NCBI GenBank assembly: GCA_025354065.1
Contig: JANXNM010000188.1
Location: forward strand, 1-8,965
DNA length: 8,965 bases
Direction: 5' to 3'
Source: Synechococcales cyanobacterium 340R_concoct_173_sub
Lineage (GTDB): Bacteria; Cyanobacteriota; Cyanobacteriia; Leptolyngbyales; Leptolyngbyaceae
Within the stretch, counting starts at the first letter, position 1. Each line of letters starts with the position of its first letter. Below are positions 1 to 6,432 of the stretch, one piece after another. The notes under the pieces were generated by a model. It was not told the DNA's origin, made no database searches, and saw only the letters and a list, made by a program, of their open reading frames with translations. The position numbers and the translations under genes are program-made.

Positions 1-105
1 ATTGATTGGGTCCGATCGGCACGGCATCAGAAAATTGAAACCGCACTTTGTTTAAGCTTTGGATTTGGCGGACAGAATGCAGCGATCGTGTTGGGGCGAG
101 TCTAG
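1..105 (+). CDS. Beta-ketoacyl-ACP synthase (FabF/KAS II-like), C-terminal fragment
   Basis: Only the last 34 codons and the TAG stop (103-105) lie in the window; the 5' part is cut by the left edge. The frame ends with the glycine-rich stretch LSFGFGGQNAAIVLGRV. This matches the C-terminal signature of condensing enzymes (SFGFGGxNAxLV), which in FabF-type synthases forms the end of the thiolase-fold core near the active site. FabF proteins elongate fatty acyl chains by condensing acyl groups with malonyl-ACP in the cytoplasm. The catalytic Cys and His residues are upstream and not visible, so activity cannot be judged. Cyanobacteria often carry more than one such synthase, and related domains occur in polyketide enzymes. 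The family call is firm; the exact member is not. The downstream gene is convergent. Confidence 0.82.
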   Translation: MDWVRSARHQKIETALCLSFGFGGQNAAIVLGRV

Positions 106-164
106 GCTTTCTTAGTAGCTTATTTGGCTTCAAGAAGTTTGATGTAAGGCATAAAATAATGAAC

Positions 165-190
165 AGATCTACAGGTATATCTATAGATCT
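165..190. repeat. AT-rich inverted repeat between convergent genes, possible weak bidirectional terminator
   Basis: AGATCTA at 165-171 is a perfect reverse complement of TAGATCT at 184-190, leaving a 12-base loop. It sits between the stop of the FabF-like gene (105) and the stop of the convergent DUF3598 gene (201), where a terminator would be expected. The stem is short and AT-rich, and neither side has a clear U-tract, so it is not a textbook intrinsic terminator. No other terminator is apparent in 106-200. Confidence 0.25.
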
Positions 191-200
191 AAATATGGAA

Positions 201-1046
201 CTAATTTATTTTTCGCTCGACCACGCGAGTCAGACTAATCCATTCACCTTTGGCATCGTAATTACGAATGATGCGTTGACGGACGTTAGGTTCTGGCATC
301 CAGCCGCATTCCATGAAAAAGGGAATCCCTTTCGGAATTTCCATCGGGAAACTGGCGGAAGTTTTGTCTGGCAACATGAGAACTTGGGTTTTCAATTCAG
401 CTTGGTCGAAAAATAGACTGTTTCCCTCAATTCGACCCTGCGATCGAATGACCCGATCGCTAAATTGTAAGGTTTGATCCAATATGCCAGCATCCGATTG
501 GCTCATGGTTAATGTGGACGTGAATTGGGTTGGAGTGCGCCAGTCGGGGTAATAGGTCGTCGCAGTGCCGTTCCAAGTGCCGATTAAATCGGATATCTGG
601 AGGCGATCGAGAATAGGCGCTTCAGATCCCGATCGGACTTCGCGAATTAGAGTAATGAATTCAGGTTTGCTTTCGGGTGTAAAAAGCTGGACTAGACGTA
701 GGCGGCGATCGGCCCAAACATGTCCAAACTCGCCACCAAATTGTGCAAACGGTGCAAATTGCATTGATCCTTGCGAAAAGGCTCCACAATCACAGAATAA
801 AAGTCCTGGGCTAAGGCTAGCGTATTCTTGAACTAATGGAGTTGGATGTTGGGGCGATCGGCGAGTGAGGGTGAGTTTTGCGCGATGATTGCCGAGATCT
901 TCAAGTTTTAAATGGGATGGAATGGTACTAATTTCGGTGCCATTTAGATCGAATTTGGTAAAGGAGCCATCCCACTGACCTACATTTTTCAACATATTGG
1001 CCCAAGGTGTAGATTCGATCGGAGTCTTAGATTCACTGTGCATCAT
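201..1046 (-). CDS. DUF3598 family protein (cyanobacterial calycin/lipocalin-like)
   Basis: This 281-residue protein resembles the DUF3598 family, which I know mainly from cyanobacteria and which has a beta-barrel (calycin-like) fold but no settled biochemical function. It looks like two related halves. An N-terminal part opens with WANMLKNVGQWDGSFTKFD (about residues 15-33). A second part opens with LIGTWNGTATTYYPDW (about 154-169), so each half starts with a G-x-W-x-G type strand. The end (about 256-280, RQRIIRNYDAKGEW onward) is the type I associate with this family. There is no signal peptide or membrane segment, so it is probably cytoplasmic. Two ATG codons stand side by side at the start (1041-1046); either could be used, and no strong Shine-Dalgarno precedes them. 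It is divergent from the repair operon and convergent with the fatty-acid synthase gene. Function is not assigned. Confidence 0.8.
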   Translation of the reverse strand: MMHSESKTPIESTPWANMLKNVGQWDGSFTKFDLNGTEISTIPSHLKLEDLGNHRAKLTLTRRSPQHPTPLVQEYASLSPGLLFCDCGAFSQGSMQFAPFAQFGGEFGHVWADRRLRLVQLFTPESKPEFITLIREVRSGSEAPILDRLQISDLIGTWNGTATTYYPDWRTPTQFTSTLTMSQSDAGILDQTLQFSDRVIRSQGRIEGNSLFFDQAELKTQVLMLPDKTSASFPMEIPKGIPFFMECGWMPEPNVRQRIIRNYDAKGEWISLTRVVERKIN

Positions 1047-1078
1047 TCTTAAATTTTTAATTCAACATTCCTACATTC

Positions 1079-1087
1079 GTTATACCA
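1079..1087 (-). promoter_or_regulatory. Candidate extended -10 promoter for the DUF3598 gene
   Basis: On the minus strand this reads TGGTATAAC, an extended -10 (TGn followed by a 5/6 match to TATAAT). A start site about 7 bases downstream would give a leader of roughly 25 bases before the ATG at 1046. No good -35 hexamer is seen, which is tolerable for an extended -10 promoter. Assigned by eye only. Confidence 0.35.
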
Positions 1088-1126
1088 AATAGATTGGTGA
1101 TTGAGATAGTCCAGATTCACCTAAGC

Positions 1127-1138
1127 CTGTACGTACAG
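1127..1138. promoter_or_regulatory. Perfect 12-bp palindrome in the divergent intergenic region
   Basis: CTGTACGTACAG is its own reverse complement. It lies in the 299-bp gap (1047-1345) between the divergent DUF3598 and sbcD genes, about 40 bp upstream of the candidate DUF3598 -10 element and about 207 bp before the sbcD start. A dimeric regulator could bind it. It matches neither NtcA (GTA-N8-TAC) nor the longer cyanobacterial LexA box. Perfect 12-mers of this kind are expected about twice by chance in a window this long, so it remains a candidate only. Confidence 0.3.
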
Positions 1139-1289
1139 AAAAGTCTAGTTATCTTTATTCTTCTATTCAACCCCTTGAAATCGAACAATTTTAGAGAACT
1201 TTAGATGATTAACCCCACCAGAAATTCGGTTTGCAAGGACAATTGAGAGATCACCTAAGTTAATGCACAGGTACTTTTCTAAGAAATAC

Positions 1290-1303
1290 AGTACTATTGG
1301 ACT
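1290..1303 (+). promoter_or_regulatory. LexA-box-like site upstream of the sbcD-mutL operon
   Basis: AGTACTATTGGACT differs at one position (G for T in the right half-site) from the cyanobacterial LexA consensus I recall, RGTAC-N3-DGTWCB. It lies 42 bp upstream of the sbcD start codon and overlaps a weak -10-like hexamer TACTAT (1292-1297), where a repressor could block RNA polymerase. A poorer relative with two mismatches starts at 1270. The site suits a repair operon, but LexA in several cyanobacteria controls genes other than the SOS response, and no promoter here is clear enough to anchor it. Confidence 0.25.
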
Positions 1304-1345
1304 ACTCTCTAAATTTCTCAATCCCATTCTCAATCCCTAACTCCC

Positions 1346-2788
1346 ATGTTCAAAGTCTTACACCTTTCAGATATTCATATGGGAAGCGGCTATATCCATG
1401 GTCGTTTGAATCCTGAAACAGGTTTAAATACCCGTTTTGAAGACTTTGTACAAACACTTTCATTTTGCATCGATCGGGCCATTAATGACCAAGTGGATTT
1501 AGTCTTATTTGGCGGAGATGCATTCCCGGATGCTGTGCCTGCACCTTATCTTCAGCAGGCATTCGCAAAACAATTTTGTCGGCTGAGTGCAGCTAACATT
1601 CCTACCGTTCTACTCGTCGGCAATCACGATCAACATTCCCAAGGCGAGGGGGGCGCAAGTTTGTCGATATACCGATCGCTGGGCGTACCAAATGTCATCG
1701 TCGGGGACACCTTAGCAACCTATCGGATTGAAACAAAATCGGGTCTATTACAGGTGACGACCTTGCCCTGGTTGAACCGATCGACTCTCATGAGTAAGAC
1801 TGAAACTGATGGAATGTCAATGGCGCAGGTGAGTGAAGTATTACTCGATCGGCTGCGCATTGCATTAGAAGGTGAAATTCGACAGCTTGAGCCGACTCTA
1901 CCGCACATTTTGCTGGGACATTTAATGGCAGATGCTGCAACCTTTGGAGCCGAGAAGTTTTTGGCGGTTGGTAAAGGATTCACGGTGCCCTTAAATATTT
2001 TGACCCGAGATTGTTTTAATTATGTTGCCTTGGGTCATGTCCATAAGCATCAAGTTCTATGTGAAAACCCATTGACAATCTATCCCGGAAGCATTGAACG
2101 TGTTGACTTCAGTGAAGAGAAAGAACCAAAGGGTTTTGTAATAATTGAAATTGCGCCAAAAGAAGAAGAACTAATCACGTCGCATTTATCAAAATCTTCT
2201 AAAACCAATTCCAGCGAGCCTCTCACATCACAAGATCTATTTGAAACAACCTATGAATTTTGTTCTGTCCCCGCCCGATCGTTTTGCACCATAGAAATTA
2301 ATCTGTGCAACTCGACCATGCCACAGGATGACTTATTAATGGCCATTCATCGATCGACGATTCAAGATGCAGTCGTACGATTGATTTATCATCTACGGCC
2401 AGAACAAGTGGAATTAATTCAAGATATGGTCGTGCGATCGGCCTTGAGCGCAGCCCATAGCTATACAATTCAAGCCGATTTAGTCATACAAATGTCTAGA
2501 TCTCGCTTACCAGAACTCGGAGTAGGCGCGACCATTACGCCCATGGAAGCCCTACAAGCCTATTTAATAAATCGCGAAGATTTACGAGATTTAGAATCAC
2601 CTATTTTAGAAGCAGCGCGGGCCTTAATAGGCGATGAACAAGGGATAATGTTTGGGTCCAGCGGTGATCCAATGTTTGATCCGATGTTCGGTATTAATGT
2701 TGCAGTTCCAACGAATCGTTCAATGGAAACGATCGATTTCTCAATAGAAACGTCAGATACGGCGGATGTTCAGTTGAGATTGCTATGA
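1346..2788 (+). CDS. sbcD: SbcD/Mre11-type DNA repair exonuclease (metallophosphoesterase)
   Basis: The 480-residue protein carries the complete calcineurin-like phosphoesterase motif series of the Mre11/SbcD family: SDIHMG (D9, H11), GGDAFPD (D58), GNHD (N93-D95), LLGHLMA (H192) and GHVHKHQ (H231, H233). These residues bind two Mn ions and cleave DNA ends and hairpins. SbcD normally works in the cytoplasm with the SMC-like ATPase SbcC, and no sbcC is in this window. The segment YPGSIERVDFSEE (246-258) is the conserved strand closing the catalytic domain; a capping domain follows to about residue 430. Compared with cyanobacterial relatives I remember (roughly 420 residues), there is a Ser/Lys/Glu-rich insertion at about 272-300 and an extra tail at about 433-480. 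The ATG at 1346 places the first motif at residue 8, as usual for the family; there is no Shine-Dalgarno. Its stop overlaps the mutL start by 4 bp. Confidence 0.9.
   Translation: MFKVLHLSDIHMGSGYIHGRLNPETGLNTRFEDFVQTLSFCIDRAINDQVDLVLFGGDAFPDAVPAPYLQQAFAKQFCRLSAANIPTVLLVGNHDQHSQGEGGASLSIYRSLGVPNVIVGDTLATYRIETKSGLLQVTTLPWLNRSTLMSKTETDGMSMAQVSEVLLDRLRIALEGEIRQLEPTLPHILLGHLMADAATFGAEKFLAVGKGFTVPLNILTRDCFNYVALGHVHKHQVLCENPLTIYPGSIERVDFSEEKEPKGFVIIEIAPKEEELITSHLSKSSKTNSSEPLTSQDLFETTYEFCSVPARSFCTIEINLCNSTMPQDDLLMAIHRSTIQDAVVRLIYHLRPEQVELIQDMVVRSALSAAHSYTIQADLVIQMSRSRLPELGVGATITPMEALQAYLINREDLRDLESPILEAARALIGDEQGIMFGSSGDPMFDPMFGINVAVPTNRSMETIDFSIETSDTADVQLRLL
2785..2788 (+). promoter_or_regulatory. 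ATGA stop/start overlap coupling sbcD and mutL
   Basis: The bases ATGA contain the mutL ATG (2785-2787) and the sbcD TGA (2786-2788). Upstream there is only a weak GAG-type purine patch about 8 bases away, so translation of mutL probably relies on ribosomes terminating on sbcD. If translation instead starts at 2788 or 2797, coupling would still be possible by short-range reinitiation. Confidence 0.7.
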
Positions 2789-4524
2789 TGACAGATATGA
2801 CAACAGAACAGCCTAATTCAATTGCAATCAGCACCATTCGTCCGCTGTCATTAGATGTTATTCATCGGATGGTTGCAGGGGAAGTGATTGATTCGGCGGC
2901 GGCTGTCCTTCGCGAATTGGTAGAAAATGCGATCGATGCAAAAGCGACCCGAATTGTTATTTATCTATGGCTGGAGCAGTGGAAAATTCACGTTATGGAT
3001 AATGGTTGTGGCATTGATGTCGAGAATCTAAACACGATCGCACGTCCACACACCACGAATAAAATCTCAAATCAATCTGACTTATCAAATATTACAACTT
3101 TAGGGTTTCGCGGAGAAGCCATTCATAGCATCGCACAATTTTCAAAATTGGAAATCTTAAGTTGTATTCTAGATTCTGGTTGGCGCGCACAATACAATAG
3201 TAATGGTGAACTGATTAAACTCGAAGAAGCCGCGATCGCCCCTGGAACCATAATTCGGGTAACAGATTTATTTAAAAATTGGGAAACCCGCCGCACCGGA
3301 TCGCGTTCAATTAAACAACAACTCAAACAAATCCAAACCTGTATTCAATCGATCGCCGTGGTTCATCCACAACTAACCTTTCAAGTTTTTCAGGACGATC
3401 GCGAATGGTTGATGTTTGGCCCGACGAAACAATGGGTTCAACGGTTACTACAAATACTTCCGACTGGAAACTTAAATGATTTCAGTACCATTCAAACAAA
3501 TGAGATTGAACTTATACTAGGATTACCTGATCGAATTTCGAGGCGATCGCCTGATTGGATCAAAGTTGCAGTAAACGGTCGAATCGTTCAACTGCCCACC
3601 GTGATTCAAACCATCATGACAGTATTACGGAAAATGTTGCCCCGAGATCGTTACCCGATTGTCCTAGTTCATTTACAAGTACCACCCGCGCAAGTGGATT
3701 GGAACCGAGATCCGGCTAAATCATCATTATATTTACAAGAACTGGACGATTGGCAAACCCTAATCACCCAGAGCATCCAGCAAGCACTTCAATTATCAGA
3801 CCAGTTACTATCCGGCACCCGAACCACAAATTTTCTTCGGGCCGCCGAGCAAAGTGCCGGATATGGCCGATCGCGATCGATTGATCACGCAACAGATAAT
3901 GCAGACAACCCAATAGACAACCTAGATAGCCCAATCGCACCCGATGTTCCGATGCCCAACGCTGTCGCCCAATCTCTACCCAGCAGCTTAAGAGCAATTG
4001 CTCAGGTCCGCAACACCTATATATTGGCTGAACATATCAGTGGCATGTATCTAATCGAACAACATATCGCTCACGAACGGGTTTTGTACGAACAGATTTG
4101 CGATCGGTGGAATATTGTAACCATTGAGCCAGCAATTGTACTGAGTAAGCTCTCTGCGCGTCAATTGGAACAGTTGGAAGGAATAGGTTTACTCGTAGAC
4201 GAGTTTGGCGATGGATTATGGGCCATACGGACAATCCCAGAATCGTTGCTTCACCGAGAAGATTGTGCGGAAGCCCTACTAGAACTGAGTCTCGGCGGAG
4301 ATTTGCAAACTGCCCAAGTCGCAATCGCTTGTCGCACTGCTATCCGTAATGGCACACCCTTATCAAGCTCTGAGCAGCGTCGCCTACTGCAACAATGGCA
4401 ACAGACTCGCAATCCTCACACCTGTCCCCATGGCCGCCCGATTTACTTAGTCCTACAAGAAACCGCATTATCTCAATTTTTCCGTAGATCGTGGGTCATC
4501 GGAAAAAGCCACGGTCTTGAGTAA
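2785..4524 (+). CDS. mutL: DNA mismatch repair protein MutL
   Basis: This 579-residue protein is a cytoplasmic MutL, which links MutS mismatch recognition to strand incision. The GHKL ATPase domain shows GEV (32-34), ELVEN (catalytic E44, N48), DNGCGI (72-77), TTNK (90-93) and GFRGEAI (107-113). VNGRIV (263-268) and PAK with the ATP-contacting Lys (K312) follow. A polar Asp/Asn-rich linker (about 340-397) leads to the C-terminal dimerisation/endonuclease domain: TYILAEH (411-417), EQHIAHERVLYE (425-436), ACR (515-517) and CPHGRP (547-552). These correspond to the DQHA-x2-E-x4-E, ACR and CPHGRP metal-site motifs, so it is probably an intrinsic nickase, consistent with cyanobacteria lacking MutH. 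Oddities are Glu for the first Asp of DQHA, and Asp where many MutLs have His before the PAK Lys. Three Met codons (2785, 2788, 2797) could start it; the first gives an ATGA overlap with sbcD. Confidence 0.96.
   Translation: MMTDMTTEQPNSIAISTIRPLSLDVIHRMVAGEVIDSAAAVLRELVENAIDAKATRIVIYLWLEQWKIHVMDNGCGIDVENLNTIARPHTTNKISNQSDLSNITTLGFRGEAIHSIAQFSKLEILSCILDSGWRAQYNSNGELIKLEEAAIAPGTIIRVTDLFKNWETRRTGSRSIKQQLKQIQTCIQSIAVVHPQLTFQVFQDDREWLMFGPTKQWVQRLLQILPTGNLNDFSTIQTNEIELILGLPDRISRRSPDWIKVAVNGRIVQLPTVIQTIMTVLRKMLPRDRYPIVLVHLQVPPAQVDWNRDPAKSSLYLQELDDWQTLITQSIQQALQLSDQLLSGTRTTNFLRAAEQSAGYGRSRSIDHATDNADNPIDNLDSPIAPDVPMPNAVAQSLPSSLRAIAQVRNTYILAEHISGMYLIEQHIAHERVLYEQICDRWNIVTIEPAIVLSKLSARQLEQLEGIGLLVDEFGDGLWAIRTIPESLLHREDCAEALLELSLGGDLQTAQVAIACRTAIRNGTPLSSSEQRRLLQQWQQTRNPHTCPHGRPIYLVLQETALSQFFRRSWVIGKSHGLE
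3232..3239. repeat. HIP1 octamer (GCGATCGC)
   Basis: This is an exact copy of the highly iterated palindrome typical of many cyanobacterial genomes, inside the mutL coding region. Many 7-base near-copies (GCGATCG) occur throughout the window on both strands and support a cyanobacterial origin. Confidence 0.85.
3543..3550. repeat. HIP1 octamer (GCGATCGC), second exact copy
   Basis: An exact HIP1 palindrome extended to the decamer GGCGATCGCC (3542-3551), also within mutL. It is the only other exact octamer I found in the window. Confidence 0.85.
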
Positions 4525-4589
4525 CCCAACGAGAAAATTTATACGTATTCAGATCTTCAAGAAAAAGTCGATCTTATTTAATTGCGATT

Positions 4590-4614
4590 CCTAAAGCGTT
4601 TTGGTTAGGCTTTT
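4590..4614 (+). terminator. Weak candidate terminator downstream of mutL
   Basis: CCTAA (4590-4594) and TTAGG (4605-4609) can pair around a 10-base loop and are followed by C-TTTT on the plus strand. It would lie about 65 bp after the mutL stop and overlap the last codons of convergent ndbB. The stem is only 5 bp and the T-run short, so support is poor. The short gap 4525-4589 shows nothing better. Confidence 0.18.
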
Positions 4615-5796
4615 CAAAAAGTCAGTCACAGGTTTAGTAATCCAGTTCAAACCCACCTTGACTTGATGCTCAAACGTCGGCATTCGCATGAGATAAATCA
4701 TCCGTCTTGCCAAATGAGCCGAAACCCCATTAAGTTGTAACCCAAGCCCTGCCAACGTCGCATCATCCGAACCCAAGGTCATCATTTCACCTAAATGTTG
4801 ATATTTGAATGTCAGCAAAGGCCTATTCGTCAAAGAAGCCCAAAGATTCCAGCCAGCATAGTCGGCTTGTTGGAATGCGGCTTGAGCAGTCGTCGGGATG
4901 ATTTGTCCGTCAGCATCTTTACAATCAGCCACATCACCCAGCGCATAAACTTCAGGATAGCCTTCGACTTGAAGTGTCATTTGGACTTTAACTTGGCCCC
5001 TATTATTTTTCGGCAACGGCAAATTTTGAATCACCTCTGAGATGCGCGTCCCCACCGTCCACAGCACCAAATCAACAGGCAAAGTCTCAGACTTATCATC
5101 ATATTGCAGTGTAATCTCGTCACTCGTCACATCGCTAGTCTTGGTCTGAAGATCCGTCCAGACTTTACGATCGAGCAACGCTTTTTCAGCGGCCTTACGG
5201 TTGAAGTCAGGAGAAAAATTCAAAATCCGATCGCCCAATTCCACAATCCGCAATCGCCCCCGATCGCCCAATCGTTCCGCCAAATTACAAGCTAATTCAA
5301 CCCCGCTATATCCCGCCCCAATAATCGCCACCCGAATCCGGTCAGCAGCACTCGCTTCCAAATCTTTCAACCGATCGCTGAGGCGCATGGCATCATTCAA
5401 AGTCCGAAATGGCAAGGCATTATCCGCCGCACCCGGAACGTTCCCAATCACCGATTCGCCGCCCATCGCCAACACTAAGCGATCGTAAGAAAGTCGTTCA
5501 GCCTGTCCATTTTGAGTAACTTGAACCGTACGGCCTGCCAGATTTACAGAGTCAACCGTAGCCTGAACATAGCGAATACCTGTCCCCGAAAGAAGTTCGC
5601 TGTAATAAGGCGCTACTTCCCAGCTTTGCAAATCACCCGTCACCACTTCGTAAAGCAACGGCAAAAATACAAATCGATCGCACTTATCAACCAACGTAAT
5701 TTCCGGCTTTTCATGCCCAATCCACGGCAACTGACTCAGCCGTAGCGCAGTATATAGACCGCCGAAGCCGCCACCCAGAATGCAAATACGAGACAT
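4591..5796 (-). CDS. ndbB: Type II NAD(P)H:quinone oxidoreductase, NdbB-like (demethylphylloquinone reductase)
   Basis: This 401-residue flavoprotein has the double-Rossmann layout of type II NADH dehydrogenases: an FAD dinucleotide motif GGGFGG (8-13), an NAD(P)H motif GAGYSG (160-165), the second FAD contact ALGD (285-288), and TTAQAAFQQ (302-310) near the quinone site. These enzymes oxidise NAD(P)H and reduce quinone without pumping protons. The C-terminal part (about 362-395, with RRMIYLMR and VGLNWITKPV) is amphipathic and probably holds the protein on the membrane face. Length and sequence (start, RICILGGGFGGLYTALRLSQ type) resemble Synechocystis Slr1743/NdbB, implicated in reducing demethylphylloquinone before the last methylation of vitamin K1; this comparison is from memory. 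It lies 69 bp after mreD on the same strand and converges with mutL. No clear promoter or ribosome-binding site is seen in 5797-5865. NdbA or NdbC are less likely alternatives. Confidence 0.88.
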   Translation of the reverse strand: MSRICILGGGFGGLYTALRLSQLPWIGHEKPEITLVDKCDRFVFLPLLYEVVTGDLQSWEVAPYYSELLSGTGIRYVQATVDSVNLAGRTVQVTQNGQAERLSYDRLVLAMGGESVIGNVPGAADNALPFRTLNDAMRLSDRLKDLEASAADRIRVAIIGAGYSGVELACNLAERLGDRGRLRIVELGDRILNFSPDFNRKAAEKALLDRKVWTDLQTKTSDVTSDEITLQYDDKSETLPVDLVLWTVGTRISEVIQNLPLPKNNRGQVKVQMTLQVEGYPEVYALGDVADCKDADGQIIPTTAQAAFQQADYAGWNLWASLTNRPLLTFKYQHLGEMMTLGSDDATLAGLGLQLNGVSAHLARRMIYLMRMPTFEHQVKVGLNWITKPVTDFLKSLTKTL

Positions 5797-5865
5797 GAGC
5801 CAACCAATGTTAAGGAATGTATCTCACTAGTTTACTGCGTTTTTACAATTCTTGCGCCGTGGTTG

Positions 5866-6432
5866 CTAATCATGAGGGATCCCCGACCACTTCCAAAGCT
5901 GATTGAGTGGAAAATATAGCACGGGTGCCCAGAGACTACTCAAAATAGCCGAACTCAATGCAATAAGCTGATGATGCTTCCAAATATCGATTAGAGTACG
6001 GTTGCCGAGAAAACTGAATTGCAACGCCATTACGGTCTCACCCACCACAGCCATACCAAACGTGACGAGAGTAATGGTAATAAAATCTTCGCGGAGAAAT
6101 CGCTGTTTTTGAAGGCGTGAGGTGAGATAGCCAACGAACATTAGACTGAAAATATGCGTCGGATTTTCTTCAGTCATCGCATCTTGTAATAGCCCCAACA
6201 CTAGCCCTGCGCTCATCCCTTGCCACACCGATCGTTTAAAGCTCCAAATCACGACCCATATTAGCAGCCAATTCGGACCGATCCCAGCCAACGCCATTCC
6301 GGGTAAACGCGTAGGAAGCAGCATAAGGCATATCCATACTGACATCACCGTCAAACATCCACCCAAAATCAACCGAAGTTCAGGATTGCGATCGATCGTC
6401 TGAACCATCTGCGTGATGCCAGGAAATTGCAT
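5866..6432 (-). CDS. mreD: Rod shape-determining protein MreD
   Basis: The 188-residue protein is almost entirely hydrophobic, with about six membrane segments near residues 20-40, 46-65, 72-86, 93-107, 117-138 and 155-176. This is the usual MreD topology and length. GLLQDAM (80-86) matches the short conserved Gly-Leu-x-x-Asp patch of the family. MreD sits in the cytoplasmic membrane and joins MreC and MreB to the RodA/PBP2 peptidoglycan machinery during side-wall growth. Its ATG shares one base with the mreC stop (TAATG on the minus strand, around 6430-6434), so the two are probably translationally coupled. MreD sequences diverge strongly, and the assignment relies on topology plus position after mreB and mreC, which together are convincing. 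Confidence 0.9.
   Translation of the reverse strand: MQFPGITQMVQTIDRNPELRLILGGCLTVMSVWICLMLLPTRLPGMALAGIGPNWLLIWVVIWSFKRSVWQGMSAGLVLGLLQDAMTEENPTHIFSLMFVGYLTSRLQKQRFLREDFITITLVTFGMAVVGETVMALQFSFLGNRTLIDIWKHHQLIALSSAILSSLWAPVLYFPLNQLWKWSGIPHD

Noticed and set aside
48..416. Open frame of 122 codons on the plus strand near the left edge
   Set aside because: It overlaps the FabF-like reading frame and then runs antisense to the DUF3598 gene. Its peptide shows no family features, so it is a shadow of those genes.
1291..1305. NtcA-like site GTA...TAC before sbcD
   Set aside because: The spacing is 9 bases rather than the 8 required by the NtcA consensus, and no properly spaced -10 follows.
1047..1345. 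Possible small gene or RNA in the 299-bp gap before sbcD
   Set aside because: No open frame with a start signal and no strong hairpin pattern was found; only short motifs are present.
4490..4531. Long-range stem around the mutL stop codon (CGTGGGT with ACCCAACG)
   Set aside because: It needs a bulged base and a loop of about 27 bases and has no T-run after it, so it is unlikely to terminate transcription.
4795..5745. Several plus-strand open frames opposite ndbB
   Set aside because: All lie antisense to a clearly conserved NDH-2 gene, are short, and have compositions expected from reading its complement.
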